Assembly: GCA_051251595.1 (NCBI GenBank)
Contig: JBPOFA010000006.1
Span: forward strand, 1 to 64,000
Direction: 5' to 3'
DNA length: 64,000 nt
Source: NORP110 sp051251595
GTDB taxonomy: Bacteria > Pseudomonadota > Alphaproteobacteria > Rhodobacterales > Rhodobacteraceae
The position numbers were made by a program, and so were the translations under genes. Every line of letters starts with the position of its first letter. Positions within the stretch are counted from its first letter, which is position 1. Under the pieces are notes generated by a model, which saw nothing but the letters and a program-made list of their open reading frames with translations, searched no databases and was not told where the DNA came from. This document shows positions 42,648 through 51,875 of the stretch, one piece after another.

Positions 42648-45221
42648 TTAGTCGCCTAATATGCGCGTGACCATTTCATCCGTGTCCCGTGACAGGTTTG
42701 CGGTGGATTTGATCCGGGTCAGGGCCTCGCGGATCATGGCTTGACGATCAGCGTCATATCGCCGCCAGGTTTCGAAATATGTCACGGACCTGGCTGCGAC
42801 CTGCGGGTTGACCGGGTCGAGCTTGATGATCCAATCCGCAAAGAACCTGTAGGTCGCGCCATCGGCCTGGTGGAAGGCCGCGGGGCTGGTGGCGACAAGC
42901 CCGAACAGCAATGCCCGCAGCCTGTTTGGGTTTTTCCAGTTGAAATCCGGGTGGTCCTGCAGGTCTTGGGTTACTTTCAGCGCGTTTTCCGGCTTGGCGC
43001 GGGATGGCTGGACCATGAACCATTTGTCGATGACAAGACGGTCTGCCTTCCATTGATTGTAAAAGCTGGCAAGCGCGGCGGGGCCGTATTCTGTCGGCAC
43101 AAGGCACGACAGGGCGGCGACTTGCTCTGTCATGTTGTCGGCGGTGTCAAACTGCTGTTTGGCCGCTTCGCCGCCATCCAAACGGTTGATCAGCCCAAGG
43201 GCAGCCCCACGCAAAGCGCGTTTTCCGGCGGCAGCCGCGTCCGGAGTGTAGGCGCCGTTGACCGCCATCTCGCTGTAAAGCTGTGATAGCCGATCCCCAA
43301 GATGTTGGGCCAGGGTGGTCAGTAAGTCCTGGCGGGTTGAATAGATCTTTGCCGGGTCTGGAACATGCCCGGCCTCAAACAGTGTTTGCGCCATGTCGTC
43401 TTCGCCCGGCATCGCAAGGGTGAGGGCGCGAAATGCGGGGTCCAGATCGGGGTTCAGCACGACATGGCTTAGGGCGTCCAGGAATGCGGGATCTGCTTTT
43501 GCGTCCTCTGTGATCATCCGGGTCAAGACACCTTTGGCCAAGGCGCGGCCTGCCTCCCATTTGTTGAACGGGTCGGTGTCATGGGCCAGCAGTAAGGTGC
43601 GTTCGGCTTCGCTTGTGTCCCTGTTGAGGATGACCGGGGCCGAGAATCCGCGCAAGAGCGACGGCGTCGGGGCGTTGGACAACCCGTCAAAAGCAAAGCT
43701 TTGGCGGGCTTGCGTCAGTTCCAGAACTGTCGTTGGAACAACCTCGTCCCCATTGGGGTTCAGCAATCCGACGGCGACGGGGATGACGAATGGATCTTTG
43801 TTGTCTTGCCCCGGTGTCGCGGGTGTTTCCTGTTCAATATGAAGCGTATAGGTGCCGTCCCTAAAGTCGTCGGTTACATTCAGCCGCGGGGTGCCGGATT
43901 GCGAATACCAGCGTTTGAATTGGGACAGGTCGCGCCCTGTGGTATCCTCAAACACCTGAAGCCAATCTTCAATCGTGGCGGCATCGCCATCATGCCGTTC
44001 GAAATACGCATCCAGCGCATTTGAATAGCCTTCATCCCCGACCAAGGTCTTGAGCATACCGATCACTTCGGCGCCTTTTTCATAGACGGTGGCGGTGTAG
44101 AAATTGTTGATCTCGACAAAGCTTTCGGGGCGCACCGGGTGGGACAGCGGGCCGTTGTCTTCGCGGAACTGGCGCGCGCGCAGTTGCAGAACGTCCTCGA
44201 TCCGTTTCACGGCATGGGACCGCATATCGCCGGAAAATTGTTGATCGCGAAAGACTGTCAGACCTTCTTTCAGGCACAGCTGAAACCAATCGCGGCAGGT
44301 GATGCGGTTGCCGGTCCAGTTGTGGAAGTATTCGTGTGCGATGATGCCTTCGATCCGTTCGTAATCCGTATCGGTGGCCGTTTCCGGGCTGGCAAGCACG
44401 TATTTCGAGTTGAAGACGTTCAGGCCCTTGTTTTCCATCGCGCCCATGTTGAAGTCATCAACGGCGACAATGTTGAACACGTCCAGATCATATTCCCGGC
44501 CATAGACATCTTCATCCCATTTCATCGACCGGATCAGCGCGTCCATCGCGTAGTCGCATTTGGTTTCGTCGCCGGGACGCACATAGATGTTCAAGGCAAC
44601 AAGGTTGGCAGAGGCGGTTGTGAATTCAGCGGAATGCGCAACCAGATCGCCCGCGACAAGCGCGAACAGATAGGCCGGTTTGGGCCAGGGATCGTGCCAC
44701 TCGGCCCAGCCTTGGCCGTCGTTTACGGGATTGCCGTTGGACAGCAAGACAGGCGCGTCGCCTTCGATGCGGACGGTAAAGACGGCCATCACATCCGGGC
44801 GGTCTGGGTAATATGTAATTTTGCGAAACCCTTCGGCCTCACATTGGGTGCAATACATCCCGTTGGACATGTACAGACCTTCGAGTGCGGTGTTTGCGGC
44901 GGGGTCGATTTCAACCTCTGCCGTCCAAACAAAGCCGTCCTTTGGCAGGTTCGCTGCCGGGATCGTGATGCCGGTTTCTGTCAGTTCATGCCCGATGTCG
45001 GAAATTGGCGTGCCATCAATGCTGGCGCTGATCAGCGTCAGCTTTTCGCCATGCAAAAAGAAATCGCCGCCGTCAGATGCGGGATTTGGCGTGAAGTTGA
45101 TGCGAGACACGACACGTGTGGCGTTTGCGGCCAGTTTGAACGTCAGCTCGACGCTGTCGATCGTGTGGGTGAAAGGCTTGTAGTCGGACAGGTATATCGT
45201 TTGTGGGGTTGCGTCTTGCAC
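42648..45221 (-). CDS. pepN: aminopeptidase N (M1 family)
   Basis: Zinc aminopeptidase of 857 residues. It has the exopeptidase motif GAMENKGLN and the zinc site HEYFHNW (H296, E297, H300) with the third ligand Glu in LKEGLTVFRDQ, then the DUF3458 and C-terminal helical domains. It is the E. coli PepN type. A GTG start is supported by GGAG 8 bp upstream. Confidence 0.96.
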   Translation of the reverse strand: MQDATPQTIYLSDYKPFTHTIDSVELTFKLAANATRVVSRINFTPNPASDGGDFFLHGEKLTLISASIDGTPISDIGHELTETGITIPAANLPKDGFVWTAEVEIDPAANTALEGLYMSNGMYCTQCEAEGFRKITYYPDRPDVMAVFTVRIEGDAPVLLSNGNPVNDGQGWAEWHDPWPKPAYLFALVAGDLVAHSAEFTTASANLVALNIYVRPGDETKCDYAMDALIRSMKWDEDVYGREYDLDVFNIVAVDDFNMGAMENKGLNVFNSKYVLASPETATDTDYERIEGIIAHEYFHNWTGNRITCRDWFQLCLKEGLTVFRDQQFSGDMRSHAVKRIEDVLQLRARQFREDNGPLSHPVRPESFVEINNFYTATVYEKGAEVIGMLKTLVGDEGYSNALDAYFERHDGDAATIEDWLQVFEDTTGRDLSQFKRWYSQSGTPRLNVTDDFRDGTYTLHIEQETPATPGQDNKDPFVIPVAVGLLNPNGDEVVPTTVLELTQARQSFAFDGLSNAPTPSLLRGFSAPVILNRDTSEAERTLLLAHDTDPFNKWEAGRALAKGVLTRMITEDAKADPAFLDALSHVVLNPDLDPAFRALTLAMPGEDDMAQTLFEAGHVPDPAKIYSTRQDLLTTLAQHLGDRLSQLYSEMAVNGAYTPDAAAAGKRALRGAALGLINRLDGGEAAKQQFDTADNMTEQVAALSCLVPTEYGPAALASFYNQWKADRLVIDKWFMVQPSRAKPENALKVTQDLQDHPDFNWKNPNRLRALLFGLVATSPAAFHQADGATYRFFADWIIKLDPVNPQVAARSVTYFETWRRYDADRQAMIREALTRIKSTANLSRDTDEMVTRILGD

Positions 45222-45363
45222 GTCTAAGGCTCCGCCTGTGGTCTGTTTGCGGCGACGTTAGGCCTGCAGATCGCAAGGTTCAACCGATGACGTGAGGCTT
45301 CATGGCGTAGGCGTTTTGAATGTGAACGGGGAAAACGTCGAGATATAGGTCGGAATGCGGGGT

Positions 45364-45386
45364 ATTGGTAACATAATTATACCAAT
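45364..45386. promoter_or_regulatory. inverted repeat ATTGGTA-N9-TACCAAT upstream of glcB
   Basis: Perfect 7-bp inverted repeat about 80 bp before the malate synthase start, in the 245-bp gap divergent to pepN. Half-sites of the TGGT/ACCA type are used by FadR-family GntR regulators such as GlcC and PdhR, but those sites have a 3-nt centre, so this spacing is not canonical. Confidence 0.4.
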
Positions 45387-45466
45387 TCTGTTGCGGTGCG
45401 TTTGATTATGGCCTAGCGTCCAGCCCGCGATCCCGCCTAAATTCGGGAAAACTGCGAGGGACCAGA

Positions 45467-47620
45467 ATGACAGATAGAACAGAACGCGCCGGATTGAACG
45501 TCGCGACAGAGTTGGCCGAATTCATCGAAGCTCAGGCCCTGCCAGAGACCGGCATCTCGGCGGATGTGTTTTGGCAAGGTTTTTCTGAAATCGTGCACGA
45601 TCTTGGCCCAAAGAACCGGGCCTTGCTGGCCAAACGCGAAGATCTGCAGGGGCAAATCGATGCCTGGCATGTGGCGCGGCGCGGTCAATCGCATGACGCT
45701 GCTGCCTATGACGCGTTTTTGCGGGAAATCGGATATCTGCTGCCCGAGGGTGAAGATTTTTCGATTGATACAGATAATGTTGACCCTGAAATTGCCAGCC
45801 TTCCGGGGCCGCAATTGGTGGTTCCAATCACAAATGCGCGTTACGCATTGAACGCCGCGAATGCGCGGTGGGGCAGCCTTTACGACGCGCTTTATGGAAC
45901 GGATGCTTTGGGCGATCGCGCCACGGGCAAGGACTATGATCCAGAGCGCGGCGCGCGGGTGATTGCATGGGCAAAGGCCCATCTGGACAAGATTGCGCCG
46001 CTCGCAGGCGGAAGCTGGGCTGGAACCCGCAATATTCGGGTCGAAGGCGGTGCGCTGTTTGTGGACAGTGAAGTGGGCGAAACAGGGCTTGCTGATCCAT
46101 CGCAATTTGTCGGCTATCAGGATGGCCGGAACATTAAAGTTCTTTTGCAAGCCAACGGTTTGCATATTGAAATCGCCATTGATCCGACCAGCACAATCGG
46201 GGCAAGTGACCCGGCGAATATTTCCGATGTCCGATTGGAATCTGCAATTTCAGCAATCATGGATTGCGAAGATTCTGTTGCCGCGGTGGATGCCGAGGAA
46301 AAGGTCGGGGCCTATTCAAACTGGTTGGGCCTGATGAAGGGCGACCTGGCCGAAGACATGACCAAGGGCGGCAAGACGTTCACGCGGCGGCTGAACCCCG
46401 ATGTGACCCATAAGTTGCCCGGTGGTGGCGATGTTACGATCAAATCCCGTGCGTTGATGTTGGTGCGCAATGTCGGGCATCTGATGACCAACCCGGCAAT
46501 TCTCGACCGGGACGGTCAGGAAGTGGGCGAAGGACTGATGGACGCCATGGTGACAACCATGATCGCCATGCACGACCTGCAAAAAACAGGCGGTGACCGG
46601 AACTCTGTTGCGGGTTCTGTCTATGTGGTGAAGCCAAAGATGCACGGCCCCGAAGAGGTCGCCTTTGCCGATGAGATCTTTACGCGTGTCGAGGCGGTTC
46701 TGAACCTGCCGCAAAACACCGTGAAACTTGGCATCATGGATGAAGAGCGTCGCACCTCTGCCAATCTCAAGGAATGTATCCGGGCGGCAAAATCGCGTGT
46801 GGCGTTTATCAACACAGGCTTCCTGGATCGCACGGGCGACGAAATCCACACCTCGATGGAAGCCGGGCCCATGGTTCGCAAGGGCGAGATGAAGAACTCT
46901 GCCTGGATTGCATCCTATGAGGATCGCAATGTTGATATCGGTCTGGCTTGCGGTTTGCAGGGCAAGGCTCAGATCGGCAAAGGCATGTGGGCCGCACCGG
47001 ACCTGATGGCGGATATGCTGGATCAGAAGATCGGGCACCCCAAGGCCGGGGCGAACTGTGCTTGGGTTCCGTCCCCAACAGCGGCGACGTTGCATGCCAC
47101 GCATTACCATTCGGTAGACGTGTTTGCCCGCCAGAATGAAATCGCTGCCGGTGGCGCACGCGGGACTTTGGCGGATCTGTTGACGATCCCTGTTGCCGCT
47201 GGCGTGAACTGGTCTGATGATGAAATCACGGCGGAAATCGAAAACAACGCCCAGGGCATTCTGGGCTATGTTGTGCGTTGGGTCGATCAGGGGGTTGGTT
47301 GCTCTAAGGTGCCGGACATCCACGATGTGGGGCTGATGGAAGACCGCGCGACCTGCCGGATTTCTTCGCAAGCACTGGCAAATTGGTTGCATCACGGTGT
47401 GATCAGCGAAGACCAGGTGCGGGCCGGCATGGAAAAAATGGCGGCTGTGGTCGATCGGCAAAACGCGGGCGATCCATTGTATCAGAATATGGCACCGGGA
47501 TTTGACGGGGTCGCGTTTCAGGCGGCCTGTGATCTGGTGTTCAAAGGGCGGGTTCAGCCTTCGGGATACACTGAACCGGTTCTGCACGCGCGTCGGCTAG
47601 AGCTTAAAGCCAAGGCCTGA
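45467..47620 (+). CDS. glcB: malate synthase G
   Basis: Enzyme of 717 residues that condenses glyoxylate with acetyl-CoA to malate, close to the usual length of isoform G. Recognisable segments are ITNARYALNAANARWGSLYDALYG near the N-terminus, IMDCEDSVAAVDAEEK (metal-binding Glu/Asp region), RVAFINTGFLDRTGDEIHTS and WVPSPTAATLHATHYH. GCGAGGGA precedes the ATG. The following GlcG-like gene starts 31 bp later. Confidence 0.97.
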   Translation: MTDRTERAGLNVATELAEFIEAQALPETGISADVFWQGFSEIVHDLGPKNRALLAKREDLQGQIDAWHVARRGQSHDAAAYDAFLREIGYLLPEGEDFSIDTDNVDPEIASLPGPQLVVPITNARYALNAANARWGSLYDALYGTDALGDRATGKDYDPERGARVIAWAKAHLDKIAPLAGGSWAGTRNIRVEGGALFVDSEVGETGLADPSQFVGYQDGRNIKVLLQANGLHIEIAIDPTSTIGASDPANISDVRLESAISAIMDCEDSVAAVDAEEKVGAYSNWLGLMKGDLAEDMTKGGKTFTRRLNPDVTHKLPGGGDVTIKSRALMLVRNVGHLMTNPAILDRDGQEVGEGLMDAMVTTMIAMHDLQKTGGDRNSVAGSVYVVKPKMHGPEEVAFADEIFTRVEAVLNLPQNTVKLGIMDEERRTSANLKECIRAAKSRVAFINTGFLDRTGDEIHTSMEAGPMVRKGEMKNSAWIASYEDRNVDIGLACGLQGKAQIGKGMWAAPDLMADMLDQKIGHPKAGANCAWVPSPTAATLHATHYHSVDVFARQNEIAAGGARGTLADLLTIPVAAGVNWSDDEITAEIENNAQGILGYVVRWVDQGVGCSKVPDIHDVGLMEDRATCRISSQALANWLHHGVISEDQVRAGMEKMAAVVDRQNAGDPLYQNMAPGFDGVAFQAACDLVFKGRVQPSGYTEPVLHARRLELKAKA

Positions 47621-47651
47621 TTGTCATAACCCTTAACGGACGGAGTCCCTC

Positions 47652-48080
47652 GTGGCCGAAATCAACATCAGAAAAGCACGCTCGATCATTCGCGCAACAT
47701 TTGCCAAAGGGCGTGAGATTGATCTCAAGCCCTTGTCGGTCGTCATTTTGGATGCTGGCGGCCATGTGAAGGCCTTTGAACGTGAAGATGGTGCCAGCCC
47801 CGGGCGTTTTGCCATCGCGCATGGCAAGGCCTATGGCGCCATCATGCTGGGCATGGGCGGACAGGCCCAGATGGCGCGGGCCGAACAGCAGGCCTATTTC
47901 ATGAACGCGATCAATGGTGTCTTTGGCGGCCAGGTCGTGCCGGTTCCCGGCGGCATTCTGCTGCGCGACAAAAAGGGCCAGGTGATTGGTGCGCTTGGGG
48001 TCACCGGGGATACGTCGGACAATGACGTGATCGCTGGAATGGCCGGGCTTGAGGGCACAGGTCTGGACGGCGAGGCGTAA
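47652..48080 (+). CDS. GlcG/HbpS-family protein
   Basis: Protein of 142 residues with the HbpS/GlcG fold: VVILDAGGHVKAFEREDGA, KAYGAIMLG, and VPVPGGILLRDKKGQVIGALGVTGDT. It starts with GTG, 6 bp after GGAG. Family members include heme-degrading HbpS and the uncharacterised GlcG of glycolate operons. Its place behind malate synthase recalls glcGB of E. coli and suggests a role in glyoxylate or glycolate metabolism (inference). Confidence 0.88.
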   Translation: MAEINIRKARSIIRATFAKGREIDLKPLSVVILDAGGHVKAFEREDGASPGRFAIAHGKAYGAIMLGMGGQAQMARAEQQAYFMNAINGVFGGQVVPVPGGILLRDKKGQVIGALGVTGDTSDNDVIAGMAGLEGTGLDGEA

Positions 48081-48156
48081 CAGAACGATCTGCAAAAATG
48101 ACCTTTTGCGCGGCTTCGGCACCCTGTAGGATATGGGCAAGCGAAAGGGAATTCAC

Positions 48157-48933
48157 ATGGCACGACCTGTCGTCGGAATTATTGGCAATCGGCACCTGAT
48201 CAACGATCAGTATTTGACGCATGGGGGCGGGGCTATGAACTCTCATGCTGTGTCGAACGTGTCGGGCTGTTTGCCACTGTTGATCCCGGCGGATCCTGAT
48301 CTGGTCAGCGTCGACGATCTGCTGGACAGTTGCGATGGCTTTCTGTTCACAGGCGGGCGTCCCAATGTGCACCCAGAGGAATATGGCGAGGTCGAAACAG
48401 AGGCGCATGGAACTTTTGATCGCGGCCGGGATGCAATTGCCTTGCCCCTGATCCGGGCCTGCGCCGAACGCGGACAGCCATTTTTTGCGATTTGCCGCGG
48501 ATTTCAAGAGGTTAACGTGGCTTTTGGCGGGTCCTTGCACCCGGAAATCCGCGAATTGCCGGGACGCATGAACCATCGGATGCCCCCGGATGGAACGCTT
48601 GAGGAAAAGTTTGAGCTGCGTCATGCCGTTACGTTTCGTGAGGGAGGCCCCTTTCACGCGCTTTTTGGCAAGACCGAAGTCATGACCAACACGCTGCACG
48701 GGCAGGGCATCAAGGCCGCCGGTGCCAGGGTCGTCGTTGACGGCACAGCCGAGGATGGCACCCCAGAGGCGGCGTTCATAGACGGTGCGCCCGGCTTTAC
48801 CTTGTCGGTGCAATGGCATCCAGAATGGAATGCTGAAAACGACCCGGTGTCACGGCCGATGTTTCAGGCCTTTGGCGACGCCGCGCGGGCCTGGGCGTCT
48901 GGACAAACGACGTCGGTTTTACGCTCTGCCTGA
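48157..48933 (+). CDS. gamma-glutamyl-GABA hydrolase-like (peptidase C26, class I amidotransferase fold)
   Basis: Protein of 258 residues with the class I glutamine amidotransferase-like triad: Cys in FFAICRGFQEVNV and the His/Glu in VQWHPEWN. It matches the PuuD-type hydrolases that split gamma-glutamyl amides in putrescine degradation. No puu neighbours are visible, so the substrate is open. AAAGGGA lies upstream of the ATG at 48157. Confidence 0.9.
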   Translation: MARPVVGIIGNRHLINDQYLTHGGGAMNSHAVSNVSGCLPLLIPADPDLVSVDDLLDSCDGFLFTGGRPNVHPEEYGEVETEAHGTFDRGRDAIALPLIRACAERGQPFFAICRGFQEVNVAFGGSLHPEIRELPGRMNHRMPPDGTLEEKFELRHAVTFREGGPFHALFGKTEVMTNTLHGQGIKAAGARVVVDGTAEDGTPEAAFIDGAPGFTLSVQWHPEWNAENDPVSRPMFQAFGDAARAWASGQTTSVLRSA

Positions 48934-48969
48934 TATTTGACCAAACACTGCAAGTTTTGTGCGCTGTGG

Positions 48970-48994
48970 GCCGCCGCGTCAATTTGACGGCGGC
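48970..48994. terminator. hairpin between convergent genes
   Basis: GCCGCC / GGCGGC outer stem and GTCAA / TTGAC inner segment with a 2-nt bulge, between the amidotransferase-fold gene and kynU. There is no T-run, so termination is uncertain. Confidence 0.4.
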
Positions 48995-49000
48995 AGGCGG

Positions 49001-50194
49001 TTAGGTGATGCGCCCACGTGTTTTGTACTCTGGCCTGTCCCAAAGCCGGTTGTTCAGAATGTCGGCAAGGATTTCGACAGCTTTCCGGACTTCGCTTTCG
49101 CCGATGTAAAGCGGGGTAAAGCCAAACCGGACGGTGTCAGGGGCGCGGAAATCGCCAATGACACCACGCGCGATGAGGGCCTGCATCACAGCGTAGCCAT
49201 CTTTGTATGCAAACGACACTTGGGATCCGCGTTGCTGCGGGTCGCGAGGAGAGGCCAGTGTCAATTCGGGGCAGTCCCGTTCCACCAGCTTGATGAACAG
49301 CTCTGTCAATTCGATGGACCGCGCCCGGACATCCTGAATGTCGACCCTGTCCCAGACATCAAGCGCGGCTTCTAGCGCGGCCATTTGCAGAATCGGCGGC
49401 GTGCCAACCCGCATCCGTTCAATGCCGGGGCCGGGGCGGTAGTCGGGATCAAATGCAAACGGATCCTGATGCCCCAACCAGCCAGACAGGGCGGGGTGGA
49501 TCGTTTCGGCGTGCTTTGGGGCAACGTAAATAAACGCGGGTCCGCCGGGGCCAGAGTTGAGGTATTTATAGGTGCAGCCCACGGCGAAATCCGCCTGGGA
49601 CGCTGTCACATCGACGGGCACCGCACCTGCGGAATGGGCTAGGTCCCAAACGCAGATTGCGCCAACGGCATGTGCCGCTTCGGTCAGGGCGGCCATGTCA
49701 TGCATGCGCCCGGTGCGATAGTCGACCTGGGTGAGCATCAGCACGGCGACCTCTTCGTTCAAGGTCTCTGCCACGTCCTCTGGGGCGACCGTGACCACGC
49801 GATGGCCCTTGTCCAGACCACGCGCCAGCCCGTCTGCCATGTACAAATCTGACGGGAAATTGCCTGTGTCGCTGAGGATCACGGCGCGGTCGGGGCGCAT
49901 GTCCAAGGCTGCGGCCAGCGCCTGATAGACTTTGATCGAAAGCGTATCCCCAAGGACAACGCTGCCATTTGGTGCGCCGATCAGCTTGCCGATCCGATCC
50001 CCCAGCTTGCTGGGTTGGTCCATCCATCCGGCTTTGGGCCAACCGGTGATCAACATGTCGCCCCACTCGTCCTTGAGGGTGCGTTCCAGCCTGTCGACCG
50101 CAGCGATTGGCAGCGGGCCCAGAGAGTTGCCATCAAGATAGATGACCCCGTCCGGCATGTGGAACAACGCTTTGGTGGCTGCAAAATCTGTCAT
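49001..50194 (-). CDS. kynU: kynureninase
   Basis: PLP enzyme of 397 residues that cleaves kynurenine to anthranilate and alanine. It shows IYLDGNSLGPLP at the N-terminus, ILSDTGNFPSDLYMADGL, WDLAHSAGAVPVD with the PLP-binding Asp, and the Schiff-base lysine in CTYKYLNSGPGGPA. The ATG at 50194 gives the usual N-terminus; the frame is open further upstream. Other kynurenine pathway genes are not in the window. Confidence 0.95.
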   Translation of the reverse strand: MTDFAATKALFHMPDGVIYLDGNSLGPLPIAAVDRLERTLKDEWGDMLITGWPKAGWMDQPSKLGDRIGKLIGAPNGSVVLGDTLSIKVYQALAAALDMRPDRAVILSDTGNFPSDLYMADGLARGLDKGHRVVTVAPEDVAETLNEEVAVLMLTQVDYRTGRMHDMAALTEAAHAVGAICVWDLAHSAGAVPVDVTASQADFAVGCTYKYLNSGPGGPAFIYVAPKHAETIHPALSGWLGHQDPFAFDPDYRPGPGIERMRVGTPPILQMAALEAALDVWDRVDIQDVRARSIELTELFIKLVERDCPELTLASPRDPQQRGSQVSFAYKDGYAVMQALIARGVIGDFRAPDTVRFGFTPLYIGESEVRKAVEILADILNNRLWDRPEYKTRGRIT

Positions 50195-50339
50195 GTTTGA
50201 TCCGCTTTGGTTTGGGTTTCTGTCGACCATGAAGCGGGCCAAAGGTCAATGCTTGGGCCAAGATGCACAGCGGGCGGCTTGGTTTTTCACTGGACATTTA
50301 TATTCCGAATGATGAATGTGATTGGGTGGAGGATTAACA

Positions 50340-51293
50340 ATGATTAAGAAACCCCTGACTGTTGGCCTGTGGTTGGCCTTTGCTGGTGCTGCACTCGCCA
50401 GCCAGGATATTGCCGATCAATATCCGCAAAGCCCGCTTTATTCCAAACCGGTAGAAGTCATTCCAAACGTGTTTTCAGCCATCGGGGCGACGGCACCGCC
50501 AAGTTACGAAAACTCTGGTCACAACAACAATTTATCCTTCATCGTGACGACGGAAGGTGTGGTTGTGATCAATGGCGGAGCGGCGGCCATACTGGCCGAG
50601 GCGTTGCATCAGGAAATAAAGGCCGTGACGGATCAGCCAGTCGTGATGGTGATCAACGAAAACGGGCAGGGCCACGCGATGCTGGGCAATTCTTATTGGG
50701 CGGAACAAGGCGTTCCGATCCTGGCCCATACCGAGGCCGCCGCCGAGGTTGAGGAAAACGGCGATTTTATCCTGCAAGCGATGCAGGCCTATAACAAGGA
50801 TAAGGCCGATGGCACGGATGTGGTCGGGCCAACGATCACATTTGAAGACAGCTATTCCCTGCAGCTTGGCGAAACAAAGATCGAAGTTTTGCGGCTTGGC
50901 CCGGCGCATGGTCCCGGCGACATTCAAGTGTGGTTGCCAGATGAAAAACTGGTGATCGCAGGGGACATTGCGTTTCATGAACGGATGTTGCCGATTTTCG
51001 CGGATACCTGCACATCCTGTTGGGTCGAGACGTGGGAAACCGCTTTCGAACCCTTGGGCGCCGTTTATGTCATTCCCGGCCATGGCCATCCGACGAATAT
51101 GGCGCAGGTCCGGCGTTACACGCATGATTACCTTGTGTATCTGCGGGAAAAAATCGGGGATCACATAGAACAGGGCGGGGATCTGGCGGATGCTTATTAT
51201 GTTGACCAGTCCCCGTATTCCAGGCTGGATACGTTTGAAGAGCTGGCAACCAAGAATGCTGGCCGCGTTTATGAGGAAATGGAATGGGAATGA
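50340..51293 (+). CDS. exported metallo-beta-lactamase-fold protein with altered HxHxDH motif
   Basis: Periplasmic protein of 317 residues with signal peptide (about 1-20, LAFAGAALAS). The MBL fold is recognisable from SFIVTTEGVVVINGG, LGPAHGPGDIQVWLPDEKLVIAGDIAF and VIPGHGHPT. The first metal motif, normally HxHxDH, reads NENGQGH, so only its last His is kept, while the later His and Asp ligands remain. It resembles quinoprotein-relay and SoxH-type exported MBL proteins. GGAGG precedes the ATG. Activity may be lost or altered. Confidence 0.85.
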   Translation: MIKKPLTVGLWLAFAGAALASQDIADQYPQSPLYSKPVEVIPNVFSAIGATAPPSYENSGHNNNLSFIVTTEGVVVINGGAAAILAEALHQEIKAVTDQPVVMVINENGQGHAMLGNSYWAEQGVPILAHTEAAAEVEENGDFILQAMQAYNKDKADGTDVVGPTITFEDSYSLQLGETKIEVLRLGPAHGPGDIQVWLPDEKLVIAGDIAFHERMLPIFADTCTSCWVETWETAFEPLGAVYVIPGHGHPTNMAQVRRYTHDYLVYLREKIGDHIEQGGDLADAYYVDQSPYSRLDTFEELATKNAGRVYEEMEWE

Positions 51294-51321
51294 CCGGTCG
51301 GGCCGGATCTGAGGTTTGCGC

Positions 51322-51771
51322 GTGATACGAGGGCTTGATCTTCCGCCGATCTGGCTGATCGGGTTTATCGCATTGGCGTGGTGGATTTCGACCGTTATGC
51401 CCGGCGTCAGTCTAAGCTTCCCCTGGCAGGGCGCGGTTGCAATGGCACTGTTCCTTATCGGTATTCTTTTGACGGGGCTGGCGGCTTTTGAAATGGCCAG
51501 GGCGCGCACCACGATCATTCCGCACCGCACGCCGGATGCATTGGTGACGAGCGGGGTGTTTCGATGGACGCGGAACCCGATCTATCTGGGCGATGTGCTC
51601 ATTCTGACAAGTTTTGTTCTGTGGTTTCAGGTCGCGGCGGGACTGTTTTTGGTGCCCGTCTTCATGTGGGTCATTCGACGCAGATTCATTGATCAGGAAG
51701 AGCAGGGTTTGCGGGCGAAGTTTGCGGGTGATTTCGAAGATTGGCAAAAGAAAACACGCCGTTGGATGTGA
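51322..51771 (+). CDS. isoprenylcysteine/phospholipid methyltransferase-like membrane protein
   Basis: Polytopic protein of 149 residues with about four hydrophobic segments and the ICMT/PEMT motif: TSGVFRWTRNPIYLGD, then EEQGLRAKFAGDFEDWQKKTRRW at the C-terminus, which matches the SAM-binding end of the family. The target lipid or protein is not predictable. A GTG start at 51322 is 7 bp from GAGG. Only 28 bp after the MBL gene, so probably co-transcribed. Confidence 0.88.
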   Translation: MIRGLDLPPIWLIGFIALAWWISTVMPGVSLSFPWQGAVAMALFLIGILLTGLAAFEMARARTTIIPHRTPDALVTSGVFRWTRNPIYLGDVLILTSFVLWFQVAAGLFLVPVFMWVIRRRFIDQEEQGLRAKFAGDFEDWQKKTRRWM

Positions 51772-51875
51772 TGTTAGCGGTATCTTGCGGCTATGCGGCT
51801 TGTTCACAGTTCCGGCACGGTGCTATGACATGCCCAATGGCCGATCAAACGGCCTGGCAAAGAGGGTGAAGTGAC

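Noticed and set aside
44139..45227. Plus-strand frame of 362 codons opposite pepN
   Set aside because: Complete antisense to the pepN coding region, no family motifs.
46316..47587. Minus-strand frame of 423 codons opposite glcB
   Set aside because: Antisense shadow of malate synthase with no recognisable domain.
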